From: Pyrocephalus nanus
Lineage: Eukaryota; Chordata; Aves; Passeriformes; Tyrannidae
Length of the DNA stretch: 64,000 nucleotides
Assembly: GCA_038380795.1 (NCBI GenBank)
Contig: CM076268.1
Location: 17,922,001 to 17,986,000 of the forward strand
Direction of reading: 5' to 3'
Shown here: piece after piece, positions 48,310-61,879 of the stretch
Layout: each line of letters starts with the position of its first letter
Position numbering within the stretch: the first letter of the stretch is position 1
Translations under genes and position numbers: made by a program
The notes under the pieces: model-generated
The model's database searches: none
What the model was told of the DNA's origin: nothing
What the model saw: only the letters and a program-made list of their open reading frames with translations

Positions 48310-50089
48310 ATGTCTAGGACTTAGAAGGAAAGGGGAGAAAAAAGGACAAAGGGACAGAAAGTGGGAAAGTACCATTAGCAATTGTTTGTTTTATTAAAAG
48401 TAAAAGTTCATTCTGGTGCTGTTTAAAAAAAAATAAACCCATGCATTTTATTGCATGTGCTTGGGCCCAGCACAGGCTATTTCAGCCAGAGGGCTGCAGT
48501 GGAATTTTTTCCACTGATAACGTGCAGGATCTAATTGGCATATTTGCTGAGTGATGCTTATAAGATCCACCACAGCTCAGCTATGCAGGGACTGGCATTA
48601 ACCTGTCATGTTTCATTTGTGTTTCTCTTAGTGAAATCTGTAAATGCTGGAGCTCATGCATGTGCCAGCCCCAGCTGGTACTGTGCTTTGCTCTGGTCAG
48701 CAAGTCCTGGGCAGCAGTGCCAGGCTGAAAGCCTGTGTCTTTCTTCCTGCATTGCTACCCCATTAACATCCTAAGCAAAAGTCCCCTCTTGAAATACTCC
48801 ATCCTTCAAACTTTTGCAGCTTTCCCACAGAAATGTGCACTTGTTTTTCACTTTAGGAGGTAGTCTGAAAATAAACATAACTTCTAAGTCTTCTTAATCA
48901 AGAAGTCCACAGAATTTATTAATTTATCCAATTTTGGGATCAGACTAATCATGAAATTTTTTGTTTTCTGTGAGTTTAGGGGCCTCCAGCCTTCCTATAA
49001 CATTTTCTGCTTGTTTAGGTGTCTGTGCTCTCTCTCTCTACTAATGCTCTTTGAACAGACACCTCCTTATCTTCTGAGTCTCTCTTTCTAGGAAACAGTA
49101 GGTATATTTACACAGTCTGGGTTTTCTCATCTTCTCTCTTCTGTACTCTTACACCTCTTTGGTTGGAAGAGAAGGGAGAGAAGAGACCAAAAGTGAGAGG
49201 GGGAAGGAGGAATAGTGAAACTCTGCCTGCTCCAAACTTTTGGCTCCAGATAAAGTTCAAGTTCCATATATGGGGCCACATATATCTAAGTCAAAAATTA
49301 GCACTAACCCAGTTTTCCAAAATACAGATTCTCTTCTCAGTTTCCATCTGGAAAATTTAACTTTCATAACATTTGATATCTTCAGAACGCTTCTGGTTTT
49401 GATAAGGCTGTATTTTCTGTCAGAAGAATTTTTCAGTTACACACATTTGATCAGATCCAGTGTTGCACATAACCCACTCTGCTCCTGTGCCTTGGACACC
49501 TAACTTAAAAACACTCAATCAATCCAAGAGTTGTCGTTTTCAGCTAATTGAAAGGATGGCCTATGTTTTGTTTCTGTTGTTTTTTTTCCTTGGTGCTGGT
49601 ATCTTCTAAAGAGTTGCAAAAATATTTCTATTTATGGTACAGTCCCACACACTCACTCTCAGTCTTGTCATCTTGCTGCCCCATCCCATTGCTGCCTAGA
49701 AATGTGTGTGTATGGTATTTCTGTTTCATTATTCCCATTATTCCTGTGAGGAAGAGGGTCCATGACCACAGTTAGCAAAAGGGATTTAATGAGGTAAAAA
49801 CAGAACTAATGTCACAACAGAAGGACATAGAAGTTCTTTAAGAAGGACAAGCTGTGCAGTTTACTGAGCCATACCTGTTATAAACCTGCTGCCTGACCAG
49901 CTCTGACCAAGGAGATTGCTGGTAGGCTTCCAAATATTATATAGGCCAAATACACCTAATTTGCAAGACAAAAAAAAAAAGTCAGGAGTTTGTGTGTGTG
50001 GTCTGATTGAGGAGCACTGTTTTCCGTGTTATTTAATTTGGAGAGAGGAATGCATATTATGGGACAGCTTATTTTATTTTATAATTTAC
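48310..50089. other. Gene-free sequence
   Basis: No gene recognised. Contains an A11 run at 49970-49980. Confidence 0.6.
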
Positions 50090-50190
50090 TACTCAGTAAA
50101 GAAAAGAAATTCCTTCAGGGCCCTAATTAGCATGTAGCAGTGTCAATTAGAGACTGCAATGTGCCGGACACAGAAGTAAAACCTCTCCAC
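50090..50190. promoter_or_regulatory. Candidate element with paired homeodomain sites
   Basis: CTAATTAG (50123-50130, itself a palindrome) and CAATTAG (50144-50150) place AATTAG cores 20 bp apart, close to two helical turns, followed by a CpG (gtgccgg). The spacing is similar to the 22-bp pair at 38014-38042. Confidence 0.25.
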
Positions 50191-50497
50191 TCTAGCAATA
50201 AGTAAAGGTTCCCATCAGGGAGGAACACCTGAGCTGTGGCTGGCAGTGACCACCCTAGGAGGTGTGCATGAACTTGGTTTTAATTTTTCACTATGTGCTG
50301 TTCAGAGTCTTACTTTAAACTCATTACATTACATGTTGAATCAACAAACTACCCTTGATAAGCAGGCACAGGATTGATAGTATTGACATATTGTGTGGGA
50401 CAAATCCACTTCCACTGGCTTCCTGCAACCCTGTGGGTCTGTGCAGAACATGTGTCTCCTATGGTGGGCAACAGCTGCCTTTAGCCACCTCCCCCTC

Positions 50498-50511
50498 AAA
50501 AAAAAAAAAAA
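50498..50511. repeat. A14 tract
   Basis: Fourteen consecutive A preceded by cccctc. No retroposon body recognised. Confidence 0.9.
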
Positions 50512-53500
50512 GAAAACCAGGATTGTTCATCACCCGCTTTCCACAGACATGGAGGGTAACATGGGGTGCAGAGGTGATGAATGTTGACTTTAACAACAAC
50601 AACCTTTACCCTGTCTGGAACCGATGCTCAGAGGACATCAGTCCTGGTTTTATTGCTACTTGTCAATGAACTGGGTTTTCAGTGAACCAACATGGTGTTC
50701 TGAATTCCTTTAGGGATATTTTGTTTGCAAAATTGCTCTTGGAGGTTTTGTGGTATCCCTTCCTTATTGCATCACAGCTCCAGTGTGAATGCACTGAGAG
50801 GACAGAAAGAACCAGGAATAAAGGACGAGGGAGGCAGAGGAAATATCAGTTGGGTTCTTGGAGTTCCTAAAGGATTACAGTGTCCTCAGGAGAGCTCAAG
50901 GCAGTTCGGTCTCTGTTAGGCAGCCAAAACTGGTCCTGTCCCTTGGGTCTGCCCAAGGCAGCTGCAGCCAGAGGCATCAAACCATAGCTGGCAGTAAGGT
51001 TGGGATGGAATTCCTCCAATTATAAGCAAGCAGCATTGCTGCCAAGGCTAGAAAACTACACCTGATTGACTCAGAAACAAGAGAAGCCACAGACCTTTAT
51101 AGATGTTCTGTACACAAGCACTTCTAGACGCTTGTATAGCAAGCACATGGCAACCCAGTGTGAGCTCACACAGCACTCAGGAGAAAAGTTACTCAACATG
51201 GAGAAAAAATTGTTCTTGCCTCCACAGCAGAATGGTTTAACCAAACCTAACATGCAGTGAAATCCTTTGGCTCACAGTGGGGACCTCAGTCCTTTTGGTG
51301 GTTGACTTTCTCAACAGACATGGAGTACTGGGAGGGGGACAGTGGCTCAGCACAGTGATGATCAGTCAGGGAACAGGCAATGGACCTGCCTGGGACAACT
51401 CTGCTCTCAGTCCCTGCACGTGAACTCCACTGCTTGTTTTATTGTTGCACGTGCTACTGTAGGCTCTGGCCAGCAAGTACATGCTATTTTCACGCCATGC
51501 TTTCAGAGGTTAAAACCATCTTAGGAAAGATGCTGTTGGCGTAGAAGGGCTTCCTGTCCATGGAGGGGCTGCTTCCTCTTCCATTTGTAATGGGCAGTTG
51601 GGTGTTTGGGCTCACTGGACTCCTGCACCTCCAAAGAGAAAGGAAACATAAGTGAAACTTGCAATGGGCTGCAGTGAGTACCTATGATCTGGCAAAAGCC
51701 TGGCTTTCCAGGACTCACTTGGTCTTGGGTATGGCTGGTACTTGATCTGCAGCCTCAGGGGCATGGCTGGAGAGGAGTGGTGCTTCTGAAAGTGAAGGAG
51801 CTGGGAGGGTGAAGCTTTGTGAGCTGGAATATGGCCACAGTGCTATGCTGAGCATTTCTGCACTTGCAGAAGTTGCTATGGTATTTTAATTACTGTGGGT
51901 GATTTAATGGCCCATCTGGAAGACAGAAGCACTGGTACAGCTGGGTTTGCACCACACACACACCATTGCTTATGATTTGGTAGTGAGGCAGTTTTCTTTT
52001 AGAAATCAAGGGGGAACCTATTTTGTGCCTCCTTTTATACCAGCATGTTCACATGTGTTGGCAGGTCTATCCTTTTGTGTTCCCTGGTTACAGACGTCCT
52101 GTATCTCCAGTTGGCAATGTTCTTCATTTGTAGCAGAGGACCAGGGCAGATGTGGAGAAAAAGCAAATTTGGTACACTTGCAGGACACAGACAAATTTTT
52201 TTCTGCCCTTCTGTTTGTAATTCATCTCAGATGGAGCCAGAAGCATTGACTTTCATTCAGCAAAAGCATCTGTTCCGTCCATCTTTCTGTTAACAGTGGC
52301 ACAGAAAAAGCACTGTTCCCACTCTTCATTAGAGCTTTGCAATGTCATGTAGAAAGTCTTAAAAAAGTTCTGTCCTGAAGCCTGAAGCCCAAAACCCACT
52401 TAATTCCTCTTGGTGAATGTGGTTTCCCTGATTTATTTCAAAACTTCTCCACTTTGGGCTGGTACAGACTGTACTGACCAATCCAGTTTCAAAATGCTGC
52501 CCTTGCAACTGTTATACAGTTGTTTTCTAGTCCTTTCCTCTAATTCTTCTTGCCTTTTGATAGGGACTATCAAGAGACTCAGGAAATAATAAATAGAAAT
52601 ATTGTTTAAGTTTATCTTAAGGAGAATATGGGATGTTGGCTCAAGGAACTTTGCTGATTATCTTGGCTAGCCTTGGACATTTCCTTTTGCATGTCTATAA
52701 TTGCTTTAAGAAACATGTTCATGCTGAGCCAACTTCTAATACTGTGGATTCAACTACTTAATTTCAGATATATATGGCCAAGTTCTGCCCCCTGCCTTAC
52801 TGGGATTACCCCAGCATACAAAAGTGTAATTTGTTCCATGGGTCTAAGGTATGTGATTTCTTCATTGTAACTTACTTATTGCTTTCAGGATATTTGTGTC
52901 TTGGATGAAATTTCAAACTCCTGCAAGAGACAGTTAATAAGAGGGAGAGGGAGAAAAGCAAACTACACAATATATCTAAGAAATATGTGACATCTAATTT
53001 AAAAATCTGTTGTTTTCTTTCAACAAAAGGAGAAGAAAGCAATTCAGCCATATTCCCTCTTTCCCCAGGATACTGGCACAAGTCCCAGATCCACTGAAAT
53101 TTATAGGGAGATGTAATTAATTAACTTCAAATACCAGATTAGCTCATGGATTCAATATATCTCCATTCTGATGTGGACGTAAAAAAGCCTTTGATTAATG
53201 ATCACAACCTTGCTCAGGTATTTGAGGGCTTTTACTTAGAAATTACAGCTTTTTTTCTGGGGTTCTATATCATCAGTGCTCAAAGTGGCTTCAAAGTCAG
53301 TGCCTGGTATTCATTACTGGTAGTGCAGATGAACCCTACGGGCTAAAACTCTCTTAAGTCACTTGGAGTTTAATCACTGACTTCAGTGGCATCCAGATTT
53401 TGTTCTGATGCTTCTCTTGACAAACTTCTTTAGCAAACAAAACAAAAAACCGCTACATGACCAAAGTCTATTGCCTGCCTGAAGAGCCAGTGTAAGTTGG

Positions 53501-56466
53501 GCAGAAGGCAGTGTCTACTCCTAAACATCAATCCAAAGCCCAGAGCTCGAGGAAAGGAGCAGGTGAGGCTGATCACAGAGGGAGGGCAGATGTGGCTGCA
53601 GGAGACTGTCACCATGCATAAGCTATCACTGCCACTCTCCAGACTTCAGGCAGTAGCTCAGTTTGCTGTCTTTCCAATAATGCTTATTTCAGAATACTCT
53701 TACAGTTTCTTCCTCATCCCTGGATCCTACTCTCTCAGATGGTGCAGTTGGACAGGTTCATTTAAACTGCTTTGAATCCAGTACTTCTACAGAAAAACAC
53801 ACTGCAGATGCAGTTCAGTTCTTTCAAATCACAACTCCAAGACGAGAGACATATTCTAACCCTAAGACCAGAAACACAACCACTTCATCTCTTAACAGGT
53901 ATGGCAAAGCACAGCCCTGTCCAGTCTAGTCAGTCACAAGGCCTAGGCTAAGACTGCTTTCTGCACAGGGTCACTGGCCACTTGATGATGAGTCATTTTC
54001 ATTGTGTAAGTTCATATCATGCTACTGGATCGTGCTGTATTGCCCAGTAAGAAGTCCTTCATCTGCAGATCAGGGAACATCCAGCATTGGATTTGAATGT
54101 TGTCTGAGGCCAGTTGCAAAACTTCCCTGTTTTGTGCTCTTCAGAAGCCAGGTGTTAATATTTTATCAGGTGACAAAATGTGTCTGAGAAGCTCCTGGCC
54201 CTGGCAGGTCTGCTTCCCTCCTCTGCACGTGGGCAGCTTTTCCTGGCAGGCTGGGTAACAGCTGACTGCCACCAGGCGAGTCCAGACAGGCTCTTCCAGG
54301 CGGGTGGGAACAAATCAGGGAGTTGTGCACAGGGTATCTTACATGTAAAGACCATTTTATATGAACCCTGTGGTCCTGATTTCCTATCTACTTCACACGG
54401 CATATATTGTGAGAGATCCTATGGAAACCACTGAGTGTTTCTTTAGAACAGAGAAGGGAGGTCTCTGCTTAAATCTCCCTTTAAATGTTGCACCAGGATT
54501 CCAATGTAAGATGGTACGGAAAACACACACTTTGCTAGGAACCCCTTTAATTGGCTAATTGTATCTCTGAAATAATAAATTCCTTGGGTGAAAAACTATA
54601 GTCTGATTCACTGTCAAGCATGTGGAACGGGCTCCCCTTCTGGGTCCAAACAAAATAGCTTAATAGACTGACCTGTGAAAGTATGTGGATTTTCCCCTTT
54701 AGGCTGCAGTGCAAGGGAGGGCAATGAGTCAGTCCCAACAGTACTTCACAAAATGAGGACTATTGCATAACTCCAGGCCTGAGTTTCCTTGCACTGACAC
54801 TGTTTTTTTTACTCCGCAATTGCTCCATTCTACTCTGCAACTGCTTCCACTGAGATTTTAAGCAAACCAGCTTTTAGGGCTGCTCACTGCTTGCAGGTCT
54901 CCTGGCTGCTCTTAGGACAGAGCCGTGTAATTGTTCTCTGAGTGTAAATCAGTGTCGTGTCATGGGAGAGGTCTGACCAGCAAAATGTGAAGTCTGTTAA
55001 TGTCACCATGTTCTGGTCTGCTGTGGTAAATTCCCCCACTTCAAAGGCTGACAGCACCAAAGAGTTTTAGAAAACCACTGGCAAAGTTCAAGGACTCCAG
55101 CAAGTCCTCTCATCCTTCAAGGTGAGAACCTGGTTCCATAAACATGCTTTGGGGAACATTTGCAGGAATGTTTATTCTAAGGTTTGGAGCAACTTGGTGC
55201 TCAAACCCATTCATAAACTGTTTCCATCTTCCAGTTCCCTTGCACCAATCACTTAGATCTATTTCATTTTTAAGGATGATTCAATTTTAAAAATAAAATG
55301 AGGCATGTGAGCAGCTTCCAGCATGTGTCAGGAAGAGATAAGTCACCCAAAGCTATGATGGCCCACCAGGGTGCCTTCAATGGAATCAGACTCCTGTCTA
55401 CACAGTCCTTATTAGGATCTTCCTCTCCCTCTCCTTCTCTCTCTCACTTCCTTTTGGCATTTGCTCTGTAAACTGAACAGCACCTGAGCCGGCATCTTGA
55501 ACCTCACCAGCCTTTGTGGAGTTCAAATCGAGTTCAAATGTTCTAATTAAAATGTGCTCTTCCTCTCTATCATTAGATAGCTGCAAACAGATGACTGGAG
55601 CTTCCTGACTAGGAAAAGTTGGTCAATGGCCTTATATTCAAGGGGTGAAACATCTCTGCTGAGAAAAAAATCTTGACTCAAATGGTCTGTATAAGAACAT
55701 CTATTAAGTCAGAGCAGTGGCAGCTGCATTAAGACTTGAACTCTTCTCACCATGATCTTGTGGGAAAGAATTTTGTCCTCCTTAGTTGGTATATGGGTTT
55801 TTGACTCCCTGTTAAGAGCTGATATGCATGACTGGCTCTTTGCCTCCAAGCACCCAGGATATTGAGCACACATTAACTGTTGTCTTTTCCTGGAGTGAGA
55901 TTTGCTCTTTCCATCGAAATAGCATTGAGAACTGAAGTCAAAGAAGAAGGAATAGGATCTTTGTGAGCAACTAAATTTCTGCTACAGCTGCTATAAGACT
56001 TGGGGTCATCCCAAAATGAAAAATATGCCTTCTTTTTATAAATGTGCTGACCCCCAGTCATACTGCATTTTCTCTGCCCAGACGTGATGATTCATTAAAT
56101 TTCTGGCACTTTTCTTTCTTTAAAGAAATTAAACACCAGTCTCCATGGTCCCAAGTTTGTTTTAGAATAGGGAATAAAAACATATTCCCTTGAAAAACAA
56201 AAGCCAAATATTTTGAAACCTTCTCAGTTCATTTTTTTAAGCCAAAACCCAATACAGCCCTGCCACTTGCAGTACTTGCCCTAGAACATAATTTTCCAGG
56301 AAACTATGGTTGCAGCTGAACCTTTGACCCATTCAGAATCCACTTCAGCTTGAGCTTGTGCTGTTTGTATTTACTATCTGCTTCCTTTTTCAGAGTAGAG
56401 ATGAGTACAAACCTGCCCTATAGATGGGCAAATTCTAGCCCAACTCCTTCTCCAACTTTAAACTAG
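50512..56466. other. Gene-free sequence
   Basis: No coding gene or confident repeat. At 52777-52840 and 53345-53385 there are short words (ggccaagttctgcccc; tcactgacttcagtgg) reminiscent of ancient amniote repeats, too short to call. Frames of 80-100 codons lack domains. Confidence 0.55.
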
Positions 56467-56481
56467 AAAAAAAAAAAAAAA
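56467..56481. repeat. A15 tract
   Basis: Fifteen consecutive A. No retroposon body recognised. Confidence 0.9.
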
Positions 56482-57209
56482 GACTTGATGTCAGTAGAAA
56501 GCATAGAGGAACTGTTTCCCTTCAAACTCCAGAGGTGCTTGAAAACCTCTAATTTCAGGCCTGAAGCTCCTGTTTGCCCCTTAAACCATGCAACACAATC
56601 CCCACCATGGCTAATATGCCAAGGCTGATCAGAGGGCCCTTCAGCATCAAGCCTGTGCTGCTCCAAGTTAGTCCATCAGACAGAGTTGTAATGGTCCCAC
56701 AGCCACTTCTGACTCAGGGGAAGGGCAATTCCACAGGGTTCCCAGCAGCAAACCACTGAGGATCTCCCCTTCCCAAGGGATTACTGCACCCTCTGCAGAA
56801 CCTGATTCATTCCTCCCTTGACAGCTCTTGTGTTTAGGTAGTTGATTAAGCTGTGGCTCCATGAGCAGTCCATGTAGAGACCCAGCATGCAGAAGTTGTG
56901 GCTAATGCTGAAGGCAACACCAGAGCTCCACTCTGCCCTTCAGCTCCTTCTTCCTTTCTTATGACAATACAAGAGGTGCAACAATAAAAAGCAAAATCAT
57001 CACATCATTGTTGCTTTACTAATCCAGTGCAGAGCAGAGTGGCTGTGTTTCCTTTGGGAATAGGGTTGTCTGAAAGGGCTGTGGAGGAACATTTCCCTGG
57101 GGAGCTTTCCCTTCCAGTTGCTGGTGCAACCCATCACTATAGAATCAGAGGCTTTTTTTGCCAGCAAATGTTTTTATTGCAGTAGTAACATTGTTGAAGC
57201 AGTGATGAA
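56482..57209. other. Gene-free sequence
   Basis: No gene or repeat recognised. Confidence 0.55.
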
Positions 57210-57305
57210 AGGATATAAGCCAGTCAAGGTTTGTAGGGAGAGATAACATCTTTTATTAGAGTAGCTAATACTGTAGGAAAAACCAGACACACTTTTGGAA
57301 GCAAT
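57210..57305 (-). mobile_element. 3' tail of an ancient sauropsid retroposon, antisense
   Basis: Read on the minus strand the order is ccaaaagtgtgtctg, tttttcctacagt, ctctaataaaagatg, ttatctctccctacaaacc, ttg. It resembles a widespread reptile/bird repeat pattern (ccaaaagcttgtct ... ctacagttggtctaataaaagatatcacctctcccaacaaaccttgtct). I know the pattern but not its database name. It has no coding content. Its internal AATAAA on the minus strand could act as a poly(A) signal. Confidence 0.5.
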
Positions 57306-59958
57306 ATTATCCTTTATTATCTCACTGTTACCCCTCCCCTGTGACCCCCTACCATCCTTCATCTGAAACAATAAATACTTATAAAGTGGAAGGAAACTTG
57401 ACCCTCTGGGGCAGGTAAGAGACAAAGGCTTGTGTCTGACTCCTGATCCCTGTACCTCTCCCACTGGTATGGGTAAGGAATCGCCCAAAGCTCAAGGGCA
57501 TTGCTTGGCCCCCGCCTGCCCTGCTGTTCTGTGCCAGAAACAACAACAACGAGAAAACCCTCTCGCAGTGGCGTCAGTAATGAGCGTTTCTGATTAGGGT
57601 CCCTTGTCAGGCCTCTTTGTGCCCCTCCATCAGCACCTTGTGGGTCAGTAAAAGCCAAATGGCAGCTCAAAGTTATAGGCTAGTAATTTGCTTAGCATCC
57701 AGTGAAGGGATGTTAGGTTTGATATCAGAAAAATCTTTCTGTGACATGGTTACTTACGCAAAAAGAAAGATTTGTCCAGGGTCATTGCAGGATCTCCTTT
57801 GCCGAAGAGTCTCAAGAGCTTAGAGGAACATTTGTAAAAAATGACATTACTTAAAAATACCTTACACCACCTGGGAGCAGGGAGACTGACTAAGTAATGG
57901 TGGTGTCAGCTCCTTTGCTGGAAGCCCATTTTCATTTTGTGGCTCTCCATTTCCTAGCCACACCTTTGCAGGCCAGTCTCAGCTCTGCAGTCTTGATCTG
58001 CTGATCTAGCACAGGGACCACAGAACTGAGTTCAGGACTCTGTGAATTCAGGGCTGTGTGTTTTCCACCTGGATGTCCTGTAGGGAAAATCATTACTGAA
58101 AAAGGCAGCCACATGTAACATAACAAGAACATTTTGTTGGCCTTCCTATGACTGTCATGCAAGTGAGGCATCTCTAGCTCAGGGTGATGTAGCCACCAAT
58201 CCCTTTCTCAGACAAAGAAAGAAGAAGAAAGTTTCTTCACAGACCATGGCCCCCTCACTCTTGATGAATTTCCAACAGGTTTTCAGGAGCAGGTTCCAGA
58301 GCAGCACCTCTTCAAAGGCAGCAATAGGGGGAAGAGGGAGGAGAGGATCATAATGTGGGTTTGGACAACACTTTTCAACTACCAGAAGAGTATAATGGAG
58401 ACCATGCCTTGAGTAATTTGCTTAGACTAGGAATAACACCTACAAGGGATGGGGCGGAGTTTGGGGTGATAGTTAGATGTCAGTGGGAATACATCTGGTT
58501 TAAATTAAATCAATACAAGGATTTTGAGAATGAGGAAGACCTTGGTCTCATGCTGATGGGGACAGAGGGGCTGCCAAACCTATTCAGAGCAGACTTTCAA
58601 CCACCTGAATGACAACATGCGATGTTGTCTCCAAGTTATTTCATACCACAGTAATCTCCTCCACACTCTGATTGTTGCCCAAGGCAGATATGACCTGGGA
58701 ACTCTGCTCAAATTAGGGAATATTGCCCCATTTCAGGAGCCATGGACATCACATATACAGGCTATCCAGCTCTGCCTTATAAATGAAGCTATAAGGTTTT
58801 CCTTCTCTAAAGAATATGGTTGTCTGGAAGACTCTTCACAGAAAAATTCCTAGTTGGTTCAGAGAAAGGAAGAAGGGGAGGAAGAAGGGAGGCATTGATG
58901 GAGGGGTTGTGAAAACATGTCAATTTAAACAGAAACTTGTTTTCAGTAGTATCAGGGTTTCTTTTTAGCTCTTGTTCTGATTCATATCAGCTTTTTTATT
59001 ATATTACAAATCTAGATTAATTTCATATTAGTGTTTTAGGTTACACTGGTATTATTTAATCTGTACAGTGTTTTAAAAGAAAAAACCCCAACAGCTACCT
59101 ACCTTCTCTCGGGATGTTATTGTTACCCTGAGTTCTTGCAGCCGCTGGTTTTAATTCCTTCTGGGTTAACAAAAATATCCAGCTTTACAGAGCAATGGGT
59201 ATAGAACAGCTTGTTTTCCTGCCAATTGGCACTCCTCACACTGCAATACTCAGGTCTATCTGGTCCTTCAGTTGTAAATTTTCACAGTGCTCTTCATGAA
59301 GAAGGTGGGTTTCACTAGGGCCTGTCATCTTGTCCTGCAGGTCCCTGGGCTTGAGCAGTTTTTGCTTATGAAAGGATTTTGAAAGGTTTTGGAATAAGAA
59401 GCTAAACCACAAGATAAAATGAAGAAATAAAAATACAAAATGGATCAGAGGAAACACTCTTTAGCCAATGTGTGATCTAGCTACAAAACTAATTTCCCAT
59501 AATATTTTTAGACATTAAAAAAAAATTTGGCAAGATCCTAAAGGGAATAGATTTCTCTACAGATAAGAAGCATATCCAGTGTTTTAAATAATGAATGATA
59601 ACTTTGTTTTAAAGGCTTACTAAAACCTCTGGTTTCAGCATTGAGACTAATAGGACATGTAAGGAGACCTTCTTAGAGCAGATAATTTCATTATCACCTG
59701 CTTTGGAGCATATCTGTTCCAAAAGGATTGGTGCTTGCTAGATGTGGTCAGAACACGAGGAGCCACATGAACTTTCTTCAGTGCTGCCTTGTTCATGCTC
59801 TCTAAAACTGAGTACACATTGAGATAAAATATTTGGTAGTATTTAAAAAGGAGTGGATAAATCTGTAGATAACAAAAATATCCTGAACTTCACTGAAGGA
59901 AATGCAAAGATCCCTCTTTTCAGGACTGTGATTCTGCACTAGATAAATCAATATCTTC
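57306..59958. other. Gene-free sequence
   Basis: No gene recognised. The plus frame at 58355-58612 (85 codons) has a protein-like look but no domain, and it is preceded by purine-rich, repeat-like sequence (58210-58235). Confidence 0.55.
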
Positions 59959-59991
59959 ATATATATATATTTTATATATATATATATATAT
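59959..59991. repeat. (AT)n microsatellite
   Basis: Alternating AT from 59959 to 59991, interrupted by a TT near 59971-59972. It can form a cruciform or hairpin. Confidence 0.9.
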
Positions 59992-61879
59992 GAATTTTTA
60001 TAAAGTAAAAGACTGCCTAAGAGGCTCAAAGATGGTCCATATATTTGCAGAGCCCTGTCTTTCCTGTATATAGCCAAAGCAATTGCAGCAAGAACAGTGT
60101 AAGACTGACACATGGCTGGCTGAATGGGGATTTCATTTTTTTGCACAATGTACCCCAAACATCAGAAAAACTAAAGGAAAGACTAATTTCTTTCCATCTG
60201 TTTTGACTACATAAAATCTTGTAATCAAAATGACCCACAGGATGTTCCAGCCTGTTCTCCCTGCCAGTGCTGCATGTCCTATCTGGCAGAGCTGCTATGC
60301 TGATAGGCCTTATACTATTTTATGTTATCTCTAATGTCATCTGGCTGATCTAATTGGAGCTGACTGGGTCTCTGATCTATTGAGCCTACACATCTCTGTC
60401 TTCACACCTCTCTTGGCCACAGTAGCTGCTAAAAAGAGCCCTAGGGACAACTGACATTCTTGACTGCCAGCCCAAATGTGTCAGCTGGAAGGAAGACTAT
60501 TTCCCAAATGACAACCCTCTCCTACAGAGCTTTTGGCAGTCACCCCAGTGCCATCTCTAGTCAAGAATATCTGGCTGTCAGATGACACAGAGGCAGTGCC
60601 CCCTGATCCTGGATGCCCTGTCCCTAACCCTAAAAGAGGGCCTGCCATTTTCTACCGAAGTGGCCTCAGGCTGGTTCCCATGACTGTCCTTCCACCTGGC
60701 AGCAAAGTCAGGGGCTGAGAGGGGCACTGAGCCACCCATGAGGTGATTTCCCCTCCAGGATGCTCCCTGCACATAGGTTGGAATTGTACCCAACCACCCA
60801 TGCTGCAGGCTGCCCTGTGCTGCAGCCAGATGGTCTCAGGGGCTCTTGTCCTGGCCAAAGCATCAGCAGCCACTTAACACGTTACAGGGGAAAGGTGACA
60901 CTGGGTCAAACTCAGCTGTTGGTGGTATTGGCAAAAAGCCAGAGCAATTGCACAAAAGCCACAGGAGTCCATTCCTGTATAACTGAGAAGTATGGCTTGT
61001 ATGTCTGAACTTGTGTCCTTATCACAGAGAAATTTCTGGCTTTGCATTCCCTCCTAGGAACACAAGAGACAAAGGAGTTAATGTCACTTTCCAGGTGGCT
61101 AACAGAAAGCAAAAATCTCTAGTATATCTTTGCTTTTAGTGAAGCTGCATTTAAGCAATTATGCAACAGCAGAAAAAAAAGGGTGCTTAGAGTCCATAGC
61201 CACAAAGTTTCCCCCAGAGCCCTTTCCATTGTGTGTTGGGAGCTCTACACCTCCCCCATCTCCTTGCCTTTAATAAAATTGGAATTCATCTGCTCAGTCC
61301 AGCCTGCTGCAGCTTAGGGAATCTCACGTCACTCCTGCCTCAGCTAGAGATGAGCCTGAGCTACACAGTTTTCAGTGAAGAGGTCTGTGCTTATTTTTCA
61401 CTTGTAGATTTATGGGAAGAGATGGGGTAGTCTTTTCAATTCTACTCCAGTTCCTTAAAAACAAAAAGCCATTAAGGATAGTCAGCTATGGCTGAAGATT
61501 GGGCCTGCTCTCCATGGCAATGGGCTGCTGTGTCATTCCCAAAGAACTACTCCTGCAACAGGTAAATGGGGAGTGAGGTTTTCCTCTACAAAAAAGGCAT
61601 CTCGGGAGGCATCAGCATGCCTGCATTACAGCCCTTCTGCTGCCTCTCCTGCCTGCACTGCCTGGGGCTGAAGAGACAAGGAGGGAGACAGCTGCCCCTG
61701 GCAGACAGCCAGAAAAGCCAAGGTGAGAACGGATGGATGACTCAAGATCCCAGCACGGAGGTTGGAGATAGGCCAGGGAGTCAGTGCCCTCCCTGGTTCC
61801 ACCAGAGACTGTGTGCCTGTGGCATGGGGGCCCCCCCAGACCCCTGTTTCTGGTAGTGCACCTTCTGCCCACTCTGCTG
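59992..61879. other. Gene-free sequence
   Basis: No gene recognised. The GC-richer patches near 60.55-60.85 and 61.6-61.9 kb open overlapping frames on both strands, without domains. A donor-like aaggtgagaa lies near 61720 with no partner acceptor identified. Confidence 0.55.

Noticed and set aside
53146..53346. 66-codon frame with a hydrophobic stretch
   Set aside because: A hydrophobic segment alone is weak evidence. No start, splice or homology support.
52777..53385. Words resembling ancient amniote repeats (ggccaagttctgcccc; tcactgacttcagtgg)
   Set aside because: Isolated short matches about 560 bases apart, with no continuous alignment.
54740..54790. Possible MIR fragment (ggcctgagtttcctt)
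   Set aside because: Only one short word matches; too little to call.
58355..58612. 85-codon plus-strand frame
   Set aside because: Plausible-looking sequence, but no known domain, no acceptor and donor pair bracketing it, and repeat-like purine-rich flank.
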